64,000 nucleotides of DNA from Cephalotus follicularis (lineage: Eukaryota; Streptophyta; Magnoliopsida; Oxalidales; Cephalotaceae): positions 186,001-250,000 of the forward strand of contig BDDD01000883.1 in NCBI GenBank assembly GCA_001972305.1, read 5' to 3'. This document shows, piece by piece, positions 22,501 to 33,387 of the stretch (positions within the stretch are counted from its first letter, which is position 1; every line of letters starts with the position of its first letter). The notes beneath the pieces were generated by a model. The model had not been told where the DNA came from. It searched no databases and saw only the letters and a list, made by a program, of their open reading frames with translations. A program made the position numbers and the translations under genes.

Positions 22501-23812
22501 AAGTACAGAATTTTAGAATCTTGGTATATAATCCCAGTGATAGTGGATTTTCACTGATCTAGTGGGAGTTATACCGAGAAATGCCATGTATGATTCGATT
22601 ATCCATCGAAAATTAAAAACGTTTATTTGTTTTATTCAAAATTATATTAGATATATTTTTTGATGTGATATGCATGATGGTAAGGCTATGGGACATGACC
22701 TAGATTTATGTTTCTTTCGTGGATGTTTAATCTGCTTTATTATTTTATTGGGTTTGTAATTTGGTGGCCTGCGAGCACCTTAATTTCTTATTTTTGATTC
22801 CTCTCTAGGATAGATTCTTTTCTTTAAAATTTAAATGTAAATTTTATTATAAAGCTTTGTAATCAAAAGGAGGAGAATCGATGGAGAGGAAGATAAAGAA
22901 AGTTGCAAGACCACGATGAAGGCCATGGATGCATGGTATTCTTTGTAATAAAGTAGAATTAAATAGTTCACCTAGGAGACCCGATGATCACATTGGCTCG
23001 TGTGAATCACTATAGAATTGTTCCTAGCCTAACCATGTTTTATGTTGTACTTCGGATGCATGTGTTGGACAATTGGTCCAATTACGTCATTGTATGTAAG
23101 TCGTAATTAATTGGATTTGGCTAAGATAACCAATGAATTAATTAATGGATTGGCTTAATTAAAATGTGAGACCTAAAATCCCTCCAAGGTTGAAATAATA
23201 AGTCTTAACGCCAAGGACACTAAGAGTGACCCGACGTGGCCTTCCATAGTTCTCGTTGAGTGGCATTGACAAATTGTGGATTTGTTAGCTAAAGCTAAGG
23301 TCTATGGTCTATTTAGTGTCATGTCTCAGTATTAGATACTGAAAGGAAATCACAATGTTTTGCACTTGGACACGTAAACGTGTGGGTGTCAAAACATGTG
23401 TATTACTTTGAGGACTGTGGGTGTGGACTTATACTCGCTCTAATGGTTTATCATGCTAAAGCTGAGATCATATTGAGTTGGTAGGTCGAAGCTATAATTG
23501 GATCTTACGCAAGCATGTGGGATTAGATTCTGAGCTGTGTAAATTTGCAGGTGAGCCTACCTATTTTGGGTGTTGTGGTTTGTCATGCTAAAACTGAGGC
23601 CATAATATGTTGAGGTAGATTCCAATCCCCACTAGGAGATTAGATCTCCCGAATTCCACATGGAGGTGTGGGATATGATTAGAATAAATGGGAGGAACCA
23701 TAAGCACTAAAGACCAAGTGTCATGGTAGTAACATGGAAAATGGAAAATAAAATATTTGCTAATAATCTCTTTATTGTTTCCTATAGGTTGTGTTATATA
23801 CTTTGCTAGAAA
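22501..23812 (+). other. Untranslated leader of copia A
   Basis: There is no coding sequence. The last 230 bases (23590-23812) are a conserved leader module also seen at 44020-44230 and, inverted, at 58340-58580. It contains AGATTCCAATCCCCACTAGG, a GAGGTGTGGGATA phrase, and a pyrimidine tract ending ATAG/GTTGT just before the gag ATG, which resembles a 3' splice site. Confidence 0.7.
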
Positions 23813-24552
23813 ATGTCTGTCAGCACCGCAATTGCCATAGTCTTAGAGACTAATAAGTTGGATGGGCCAAATTTCCTTGATTGGCAGCGCAACTTGTGCT
23901 TGGTTCTGACATCATTGAAGTTGTCTCATGTGATGACGGAATCACCCCCCATACTTGGTGACGATCCATCTTTTGACACTCAGGCCGTTGTTGCTAAGTG
24001 GCTTGATGATGACGAGCAGGCTCGGTGCCTCACTATAGCTGGCATGGTTATGGAGCTACAGCGACAGCACAAGCATATGGAGAGCCTTGTTGCCATACTT
24101 CTCCGTCTCAAGGAGTTGTATGGCGCGCGGTCTAGGACTGCTAGGTTAAACCTCTATTGTCAGCTTTTCAGTACAAAGATTGTGGAGGGATCTTCGCTCC
24201 ATGAGCATGGACTGAAGATGATAGATCTGATTAAGCTGTTGGCTTAATTGGATTTGACTATGGATAACGATTTCTACATAGATCTCGTTTTGTCATCCCT
24301 CCCTCGATCGTTTTCGCAGTTTATATCGAACTTCCACACGAACAAGGTGGACTGTTCTTTACCTGAGCTGGTGGGTATGCTCAGGACTGCGGAGGCGGAT
24401 CTTGACGTTGGTAAGTCAAAATCTGCCATTATGTTTGTAATATCCCATTTCTATGCTTACATGTTTTATGTTGGGTTTTTACCTTTTGATATATGCTATG
24501 GTTTGTGAACGCTTTGATTCCTTGCTTGAAATTCTTTTATTTTTGATTTCTG

Positions 24553-24697
24553 GGCACAAAGCGCCGACGCTCTTATTAGAACCGCCGACGCTTTGGGTGC
24601 TGTGTGACACGTTGACGCTTAAACGTGTGACACTGACGCGTTTTGTATTTAAGTGTTTAACCGTCAACGCTTTAAGTAAATAGTCGACGCTTTAGTC
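24553..24697. repeat. Word array 1 in LTR N (CGTCGACGCTTT flavour)
   Basis: About six copies of CGCCGACGCT, CGTTGACGCTT, CGTCAACGCTT and AGTCGACGCTT at about 20-30 bp spacing, 117-261 bases from the LTR start and just upstream of a weak TATA-like CTATTTAGG (24725). Confidence 0.85.
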
Positions 24698-25446
24698 GGC
24701 TTTCCATACCAGTTTGGACGGTGGGCTATTTAGGGAAAAAGGGGTTTTTGCCATTTTTGCTGATCTGATTTTTCCTTCTTTGTTCGAAACCGAACCTGCA
24801 AGAAAAGGAAACATATTAGTTGCACGATTTTATCATTAATTTTACTCGTTTTTCTGGTTTTAAAAATCGAAGTATTATTTTGAAAGAAAGCTATCTGCAT
24901 ATTTTGACAAACACGAACAGCAACTTTGCAAGCATTTTTCTACACCAATTTTGATGTCTTTTGAAGGTAAATTCTAAACGAAAGTTGTAGTTTGTACTAT
25001 GTAGTTTTTATACCACCCATTAATTCGTATTGAAACATGCTAGATTTTAATTGTGAGCATGATTTTAGAAGCCTGTTGAAACTAAATTTCTGCTGTTCAT
25101 TCATGGGTTTTATGCATAACTTGTAATATTGATGCTTAAAAACAAAGAAATCATGTTATTGACGTATGTATATATATTTATATATCACTGTTTTACGGAT
25201 TATACATAGGAAATATCAGATTATAGTTCATGATTTTGTAAACAATTTTAAAACCATGTTTTGACATAAACATGCTATGCTAAACTTGTTATTTTCATGA
25301 TTGTGTATTTAGAATCACCATACTGATAGTTACAGACTCATATGACATGTTTTTAAGTTTGGTTATTGCTACTATAACTTCTGAATATGAAAAATCTGAG
25401 TTGTTCATAGATTTGAAATCATTTTCTGCAACTGGAATTCTGTGTT

Positions 25447-25590
25447 CGACGCAAACCGTCGACGCTTATTCCTTGAGCGTCGCCGCTTTGTGTTGTTTTG
25501 TGCTGTGGACAGTCGACTCCTTACTCGACACTTTGTCCTTTTATACAAATAAACCGTCGACGCCTAAGTATAAACTGTCGACGCTTTATG
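25447..25590. repeat. Word array 2 in LTR N
   Basis: About six copies (CCGTCGACGCTTA, GCGTCGCCGCTTT, AGTCGACTCC, CTGTCGACGCTTT), 1.0-1.15 kb from the LTR start. The two-block layout recurs in LTRs M and C. Confidence 0.85.
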
Positions 25591-28046
25591 GTTGTTTTGA
25601 TGTTTTGATCTTTTTATGTTATGTGATGTTTGGACTCATATGTTTAGGCCTTAATATCATTCGTGGAGGAGTTTAGGACACTTCTAGGGTGCTTTTGTCT
25701 GGTATTTTAGGTTGCTTAGATTTTCGATCTGCTAAGGTACGAATTCTTCGTTCTTTGGTACTCCTTCGATTAAACTTTCATTAATTGATGATTTTGTACG
25801 TTTTATTGAACGGATTTATGTTCCTGGTTTTATTAGAAATAAAACTCATATTTTGATACAGATATTCTCGTTTTGATAATAGTCTTATTAAAATTAATTT
25901 TATTACATCGGATATGGATATGCATATTTTCTGTTATCGTAAATGTGTTACTGTTTAGGACATGGCTTCCACTTTAGGAAGTATGTTGAAATTTCAGATA
26001 CAGATCAAATTTTGATTTCGATTTCGGTATGAAAGTACGTGTACGATTCTTTTTAAATAATTTCAGATATGTCTGGAGACAGTTTACATAAGTATGTTTT
26101 AGAATTGTTTTCGAATTAAACAATGTTTTAGCATAATAACATACAGAGAAAAAACCCTACCTATGAGGTATCATAGGCATGTTCTTGACACGGAGCACAT
26201 GACACCTATCGTGGCGGTGTGATCGGTCTACGGCGTCTCAGTATTTGGGATTGTTTGTGTAGTGCCATACACGACTTTTTCATCAGAGCATGTGGGCCTC
26301 GCGAACCCCTTGCACATATATATGTATGTATGTCGGAATTCTCTGTTATGGAATTATGAAATCAGATAAAGTTTTGGATTATGATGTTATGTTTTCATAA
26401 AGTTATGATGATTTTATAACTGCTCGTTTTTAAAAATTATGTTTTACATTTCAAGAATATTTACTATGTTACTTTGTTGAATTCCAAAATTCAAGATATT
26501 TTGTTTATCGTTTACTGTTTTAATTCCTTATCCGTACTGAGGTTTGCTCAGCCGTGTTTTTGTTTCTATGCGGCGGGTTTTCAGGAGCATGGGCGAAACG
26601 TGTGATGAGAGTTACCTACTTGTCAGAGGATCATCTAGGAGTTGGTCCTTGTGTTTTCCAGTAGGATCAGATTAGTTTTCAATAAAAACAGTTTCAGATT
26701 TTGGTTTTGTTTCGGTTATGTTTTCATCTTAAACAGCAGTTGGATATCGGATTATGGTTTGTTTTTATTCATGATTTGTTAAATTTTCAGACACTATCTT
26801 TTATCAATTTGCTATAAGTTATGATATCAGGCCACCATATCCGTTTCGCATCAGGTTATTGTTAGGTATTCCGTTATGTTTCGGTTTGGTATTATGACCT
26901 GTAAGGGCTCCCATCATCAGGGGTGTTACAATGTTTCTTCCTTTTTCTTCAAAGACTGCCCAGAATAAGGGTGAGTCCAAAAACAAAGGTGGGTCTAAAA
27001 AGAAAGGTAAGCCAAGAAGAAGAAGAATAGCATAAAGAAGGAAAAGCCACAAGGAGTGGTTGGGGGTATAATCAATGATAGCTCAAACAGCTTATGGATG
27101 AGAAAGCTTGTTTCCATTGTGGGAAACAAGGACATTGGAAAAAGGACTGCAAGGAGTTTCTTTCTTCCACTGTTGGTGCCTCAGGCTCAGGTACTTACAT
27201 GATTGAGCTTCATGTAGCTTCCAATATTAGTTATGTCACACCCCGCCTTACCATTTCCAATCAGGCACAAGCATATAAGGTGATATCAGCAATAAAAATA
27301 ATATTCCAGCATTCCATTTAACAATTCATAAATAATTTGCGGAAGCATTCAGTAAGCCAGAATATAAAATACAAGCCATCCACACGCAGCCCATACTACG
27401 TGCAGGTATAATCCAACAAACTATCCTTTAAGGAAAGTACAACAGTGACACGGGGTATAAACCGTTCATTACAATTACAGTACATCAACATAAAACAACA
27501 ACCTTAAGGTAGAAAGAAGCTCTCCAAGCTTCAGCAGCAATCTCCAAAGTCTTCGCTTAATCTGAAATTGTAGGGGTTAGCCGTTGTCCTCACTTGGCTA
27601 AGTAGGAAGATAAAGCATGTAATTGAATCTACAAAAGTAAATATGCACTCCATCATTCTTTGTGTTCCAAGAGTGTTAGAGAGTTTTTGAGAGTGAAAGT
27701 GTGTGTCTGGGTGTTGAGCTTTGAGGTGTTTGTGAAGAAAACCGGAAGTTGGAGGCTTGACAGTGGGAATCCGGACCTGTTGAAGGTGGCTGGACGTGTT
27801 GGGGTTGCAAGAGCTTCGGATTTAAGCTTAAAGAGGTGGATTGCAACTCCTAACTTGGAGTTCTAAGGTAGGGGGAAGTCGTTTTTGCAACATAATTTCA
27901 ATTTAAAATGTCTTTGATGAAATAAAATGCATGTTTATGTTGTATTGTGAGTTTGGAACGTGTATGTGCATAAATATGTCATTTTGGGTTGTGTTTGGTG
28001 AGTGATTGTGGCTGTTTAGCAGCTGGTATTTTTCATCTGCTGAAGA

Positions 28047-28363
28047 ATTCAGCCGACTGCCCACCCTGGGCAGTCGACTGCATTGGGGTCCAGCCGACTG
28101 TTCTTGAGAGGCCAGTCGACTGCCCCCTTTCGTTTCCCAAAATGTGTGCAGCAGTTGTGTAGTCGACTGTCGTAGGTCGACAGCCGACTGTGGGGGCGTG
28201 GACAGCCGACTGTCCTGAGGGCCAGCCGACTGTCGAGAGTTGGCAGCCGACTGTCTGTGTAGACAGCCGACTGCCTGGTCATGTAGCCGACTACCTGGGA
28301 CTGGCAGCCGACTACTTTGAGGGGGACAGCCGACTGCCAGTGGTGGGCAGCCGACTGTTGGGG
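28047..28363. repeat. Word array in the LTR of L (CAGCCGACTGTC flavour)
   Basis: About fourteen copies of CAGCCGACTG or CAGTCGACTG at about 20-24 bp spacing, the densest and most regular array in the window. Frames on both strands through it translate the word only. Confidence 0.9.
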
Positions 28364-28816
28364 GCCTGTTTTGCCCGTGAACATATGTATGTATCGTGTA
28401 TTGTGATGTTTTACTTCGTGAAGCTTTATGAACTGTTTTGGGTATTGTGATTATTGAAATTGAACTGTTATACCATGTTATGGAAGTGCATTGTAGTTAA
28501 TGAAAAATCATTACTTTATACGAAATTATATATTTTGACAAATATATACTTACGAACCGTGGAAATGGCTTCCAAAAATACCGTGAACTGAGTTTTATGA
28601 TATCGAGAACCGTGAACAGTGAACCGTGACATCGTGAAAATGAGTTTGTTTTCAAGTATCTTTGTTTTATAAACTTACTTGGAAAACTGTTTTGAGCATC
28701 GAGATGATTGATGATGTCTGTTTAAAAGTTTTAAATTTTATCGTTCTCTGTATAAGCTGGATATCTGTTAAATTGCCATGTTGTATGTTGTTAATGCAAG
28801 CGGGGTGTGACAGCAG

Positions 28817-28828
28817 TGGTATCAGAGC
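28817..28828 (+). other. Primer-binding site of L
   Basis: TGGTATCAGAGC, four bases after the LTR end GGGGTGTGACA. Confidence 0.9.
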
Positions 28829-28920
28829 ATATATCCATTTATATGCTTGGCTTGGATACTATCCTTGGCAATTAACATGTTTCCTCAAGAGGACTAATGA
28901 CATCTTTCTTATAGGAACCT

Positions 28921-31140
28921 ATGGACGGTCGAAGGAGACGCGCAAGGCGTAGGGCCGTAAACGAGGACGTTCCATAGGAAACGAATGGTGGCGGAGGTCA
29001 TAATGCTCCACCAGAGGCAGTGCCGAATGTGAGAGACCCCATGGACCGCATCGCCGACTACATTCAGCAGCAGATAGCTGCCAACCAGGAACTGATGGCC
29101 GCTAATGCAGCCAATATGGAGGAGATGCGGAGGTTATATGTACAGGCTCAGCCGATAGCTCCCGCTCAGGGTGCTCTAGATGATGGTAGCAGGTTTGGGA
29201 GAAACCTAGAGAGGTTTATTAGGCAGAACCCGCCTAGCTTCAGGGGAGAGTTGGATGCTACCGCCGCTGAGAGATGGCTTCAGGACCTTGAGAAGATCTT
29301 CGAGGTAATGGAGTGTTCTGATAGACAGAAATTGAGGTTTGCCGTGTACCGGCTATGGGGAGAGGCCACTCACTGGTGGGAGATGGTCAGTGCTAAGTGG
29401 GAAGATACAAGAGTTGTAGGCACCTGGGAGGGTTTCCATAAGGAGTTTCTGGCTACGTATGTGCCACGCATTGAGCGTGAGCGGAGAGAGACGGAGTTCC
29501 TAGAACTTCGTCAGGGAGAGATGACTGTGGCCGAGTACCAGGCCAGATTTGTTGAGCTCGCCAGACATTCAGCCTACTTGGTTGCAGATGAGGAGAAGAA
29601 GGTCCGGAGGTTCTTGAGGGGTTTGCGGCCGGATCTTCGGTCACGGATCAGAGTGATGGAGCTTGGTACCTTTGTGGAGGTTACCCAGAAAGCAAGATTG
29701 TTAGACAGCGTGTTAAATGAGGACAGGGCTGAGAGGGCCCAAGCACAGCAGAACAGACAGACACAGAGTCAGTCTAGACCCGCATCATCCAAGTGGCAAG
29801 GCAGTGGTTCCCCGACGAAGTCTCCGAGGAACAGAAACCAGCAGACAGCTTCACAGGGTGCTCCTAGTCAGGGGAGTGATGCTAGGACCGGGGTTTGTTA
29901 CCACTGTGGTCGTGCAGGTCATCAGCAGAAGGATTGTTGGCTGAAGAAAGGGCTATGTCTGAGGTGCGGCACACCGGGACATTCCGTGAGGGATTGTCCG
30001 AAGGGAGCAGCGACGGCACCTACTGGGCCATCTGGTGGTAGTGCTTCCGCAGCAGGACCTTCACAGCGCAGAGATACTGGAAAGGGCATCATGAAAGGTA
30101 GAGTTTTTGTTCTCACTCAGACAGAGGTTCCAGAGTCTACTTCCGTTGTGGGAGGTACTATATATGTTTATGGTTTCTCTGCTAGAGCTTTGATGGATTC
30201 AGGAGCATCGCATTCCTTCATTGCTTCCCGTTTTGCATCAAGTTTAGATGTGTCTCCTGTTTGTATGCCTTTTGTTCTTGATGTGAGCACACCTTATGGG
30301 GGTTCTATGTGTGCAGACACGGTGTACCGAGGTTGTGAGCTTTCTGTTGCAGGTGTTGTGTTGTGTGCAGACTTGATCGTGCTACCCCTTTTTGACTTTG
30401 ATGTTATCTTGGGTATGGACTGGTTGTCAGCCTACCGTGCACAACTGGACTGTTACAATAAGGTGGTGGATCTTTGCTTGCCTGATGGGACTACTTTCCA
30501 GTTCCAGGGGGACCGAGGCTTCTCGATGCCGATTATATCCTTTCTTTGTGCATCAAGGTATCTGGAAAAAGGGTGCGAGGGGTTCCTTGCACATGTGGTT
30601 GACACAAGGAATGAGAAGGGCAAAAGTCTGGAGGAGGTTCCTGTTGTAAGTGAGTTTTCGGATGTGTTTCCTCCAGATCTAGTGTCCTTGCCGCCGAGGA
30701 GGAGCATGGAGTTTGTGATAGATCTTGTACCAGGTACGGCTCCTGTTTCTAAGGCGCCTTACCGTATGGCTCCTGCTGAGCTGCGAGAGTTGAAGTTGCA
30801 GTTGCAAGACTTGATCGATAAGGGTTTTGTGCGACCCAGTGTTTCTCCTTGGGGTGCGCCCGTGCTTTTTGTGAAAAAGAAGGATGGGCCGATGACGCTT
30901 TGCATCGACTACAGGATGTTGAATAAGGTGACTATTAAGAACAAATATCCTCTTCCACATATCGAGGATCTGTTTGACCAGTTGCAAGGGTCGAGGGTGT
31001 TTTCTAAACTCGATCTGAAGTCGGGTTATCACCAGCTAAGGGTGAAGGAAGGAGATGTAGAGAAGACTGCTTTCCGAACGAGGTATGGTCACTATGAAGC
31101 ATTCATGCTTGGTTTTATTGATATTGTGTTGTTCTTATGA
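28921..31140 (+). pseudogene. Fossil gag-pol of gypsy L (gag, two zinc knuckles, protease, start of RT)
   Basis: The first methionine is at 28921 (MDGRRRRARRRAV). A long frame covers gag ([16 protein letters not shown] near 29220; THWWEMV near 29370; [18 protein letters not shown] near 29520), two CCHC knuckles ([14 protein letters not shown] and [14 protein letters not shown], 29898-29998), protease ([18 protein letters not shown] near 30185) and the first RT blocks ([20 protein letters not shown]). RT is not complete. The nearby primer-binding site fixes the direction. It is the best-preserved gypsy gag in the window but a fossil: the element is incomplete. Confidence 0.85.
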
Positions 31141-31998
31141 CTTTGGCCGAGTGAGGACAAAGGCTAACCCCCTACTGTTACAGATTGATGCTGCGTTTTG
31201 GGATGCCGCCGTGCAGGGTGGTGCTGGACAGTGATGTGTCGGAGCTTTATGTTTTAAGCGCTTGGTTAAGCAGTGTAGCGAACATGTTGTACTTGTTTTA
31301 TGTACTAATGTATTGCTATTGGTGATGTTGTTTAACTTTGGATCATGCTCCGCTTGTGGGCTTTTTAACTTGTTGTTATGGAGGTGTTGTGGGAATCATG
31401 CGGTATGGGACGCATGGTTTCGCTTGTTTCAGCTTATATATATAAATGCTTCCGCAAGATGATGTCTGTTTAAAAGTTTTAAATTTTATCGTTCTCTGTA
31501 TAAGCTGGATATCTGTTAAATTGCCATGTTGTATGTTGTTAATGCAAGCGGGGTGTGACAGTGACCTCCGCCATCACTCGACTAACGGCAATAAGCATAG
31601 ACAAACAATTCAATCAATTCAGAAGAAATATTACGTATATCAATAGTATGCAATATGAAAGTTGTTTTCTTTAGAAATATTTAACAATTCATTGATCGTA
31701 CATCTCATAGGAGGAAAACGATATCAATATAATAGTGGTTCCCAGTTGGAGAACAAAACAGTAGCAGTGCCTCTAATGTGGGAAAATAGCAGTTTGTATG
31801 ACATTAAGCTTTTTCATAAGAAAACCGTAAAATCATTATTTATGCTTAAAGCATTTGGTTGGTAAAATCCTTGGATATGTATCGATAACAGTAGAAAATT
31901 CATTGAATAACAGTAATAATAGTTACAATATAGCAAATCAAGGGTCATTACAACCACAATTAAATCAATCAATCAGTTTACACATTTCTACACCTACT

Positions 31999-32155
31999 GT
32001 TCTAAAACGTCGACAGTTACTATGTAAGCGTCGACGGTTAATGACTAGGCATCGACACTACACAACTTAAGCGTCGACATTCTAAGCCTTAATATGCTAT
32101 TTTTGTACCAAAGCGTCGACAGTTTCTGTGTAAGCGTCGACGCTTCTGGCGTTCA
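31999..32155. repeat. Word array 2 in LTR M (GCGTCGACAGTT flavour)
   Basis: About six copies of AAACGTCGACAG, AAGCGTCGACGG, GCATCGACAC and similar at 20-40 bp spacing. On the element's own strand they lie 1.23-1.39 kb from the LTR start. Confidence 0.85.
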
Positions 32156-33091
32156 TACGAATTCCATGAGCAGTTTCAAAACAGGGGAATACACACAATC
32201 TACCCAATTCGGTTCAATTCTACATGCAATCAAGTATTGACCATCACAACATATTATACATGACATAGGTTCAATGTCAAAATCCCCTACCTCAATTGCT
32301 ATCTCAAAGCCAAATTGGATTGGCCTCTCACTTGTGTCCAAAGTTCTTCACTTCTGGTTTAATTTCCCAAATTGCAGTAATTAGCCTGAACAATCGCATG
32401 TTTACAGGTCTATAAATCAATACCAGTAAGTTTATTAAATTATCTAATCATGACAACTTCAAGGAATTGAATCAGAGGTTATAATTAAATCCGAAATTCC
32501 TTCTCTTGAATGACATAGCAATTCTTAACTTTGCTTCATAAATTAACCCATTTTTTTTTGTTACCATTTCCAAGTTTAACATTATGTGCAGTAGGCATGC
32601 AAGCAGTACATACTACTGTTAACCTACAACTTCAACCATAATTTGCGATTTAGAAGCTTACCCGGAAAGATCAAGGTTCCTAAGTCTCTTGAACTCTCCA
32701 ATCCTCAATGCAAGCTTTCACAAATCTCCAATAATTCTTCTCTTCTCTCAGTGTTTTTCAACACTCAAATGGTTCAAGCATCAGCTGGTATAAGTGTCTA
32801 ATCTCGTGCCTTTCATCCCCATAGCTGGTTTAACCTTTAATGTCCATTTCTCTCTCCCTCATGCATGCCTCCTCTCTTTTGTTCTTTCTCTTAACTTTTG
32901 CAGGTTGTGCAGGTGAAGGGAGACATGCAAGGCACTTAGTCTGGCATTAACAATAGCTGGCAACGCCTCTTTTGCATGGCCAACGCGTCTATGGACACAT
33001 GCCAATGTTCCCATCATTTCAACTCTGCCATTTCCTTCCAACTGTCACCTATCTTTGCGCCAGAACACGACTAAAGCTTCGCCGGTTTAAT

Positions 33092-33242
33092 CATGGGCGT
33101 CGACGCTTATACGCCTCTAAGTGTCGATGCTGGGCATTTAAAGGTCGACGGTTGGCGCCTTATTTCAGTCTTCAACTGTGCGTATTGAGCACGTGTCAGG
33201 GCTTAAAGCGTCGACGGTATGTCTTTAGGCGTCGGCGGTTTA
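33092..33242. repeat. Word array 1 in LTR M
   Basis: About five copies (GGGCGTCGACGCTTA, AGTGTCGATGCT, AAGGTCGACGGTT, AAGCGTCGACGGT, GGCGTCGGCGGTT), 145-295 bases from the LTR start on the minus strand. Confidence 0.85.
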
Positions 33243-33387
33243 GCACCAGAAATCATTTCTTTAGTTTTCCATTTTAGAATTGTATTCCAACTTCATTCAT
33301 TTAAAAAGGTAAGAACATAACACTTCAAAAGTATATTTTATTCATCGAAGGTTACAAAATACATGAATCAAAATTGTGGTTATTACA

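Larger units (their letters stand above)
24436..26930 (+). mobile_element. Solo gypsy LTR N inside copia A gag
   Basis: TGTAATATCCC to GGGGTGTTACA, 2495 bp, flanked by the perfect repeat ATGTT (24431-24435 and 26931-26935). It has no internal region. It shares backbone blocks with J (the CTACGGCGTCTC block, the TACTGAGGTTTGCTCAG block and the ATGCGGC.GGTT block), but its word arrays have a different flavour. Confidence 0.95.
23813..27233 (+). pseudogene. Fossil gag of copia A, interrupted by solo LTR N
   Basis: The reading starts MSVSTAIAIVLETNKLDGPN and has the copia-gag (UBN2-type) wording NFLDWQRNLCLVL and VAILLRLKELYG. It resumes after N with a lysine-rich linker, and the zinc knuckle CFHCGKQGHWKKDC is at 27106-27147. 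The wording then runs toward the protease (YMIELHVASNIS) up to 27233, where solo LTR M is inserted. Gag would form the particle; the knuckle binds RNA. Broken. Confidence 0.85.
27658..31560 (+). mobile_element. Gypsy element L (incomplete), inside LTR M
   Basis: Plus-strand order: LTR sequence 27658-28812, primer-binding site, gag, protease and RT wording 28921-31100, then LTR sequence to 31560. The last 104 bases of both LTR parts (28709-28812 and 31457-31560) are identical. The coding wording is close to element C (same Tekay-like family). It is broken and incomplete. The left boundary is approximate and no clear target repeat was found. Confidence 0.75.
27234..33387 (-). mobile_element. 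Solo gypsy LTR M between gag and pol of copia A, split by element L
   Basis: Plus-strand text starts TGTCACACCCCGCC at 27234 and ends GGTTATTACA at 33387. It is flanked by AGTTA and AGTTC, a 5-bp target repeat with one difference. Removing L leaves about 2.25 kb, an LTR related to C (shared AATCTGAAAT.GTAGG and TCCTCACT.GGCTAAGTAG block at about 27558-27606). Minus orientation follows from the TGTCACACC terminus, which is the LTR end in element C. No coding sequence belongs to it. Confidence 0.8.

Noticed and set aside
28047-28450. Reading frames with repeated DSRLP and ADC phrases
   Set aside because: They translate the CAGCCGACTG array of LTR L.
27234-28812. Single LTR with TGTCACACCCC and GGGGTGTGACA ends
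   Set aside because: The two ends are inverted copies of the same LTR end. The left 424 bp belongs to minus-oriented M and the rest to plus-oriented L.
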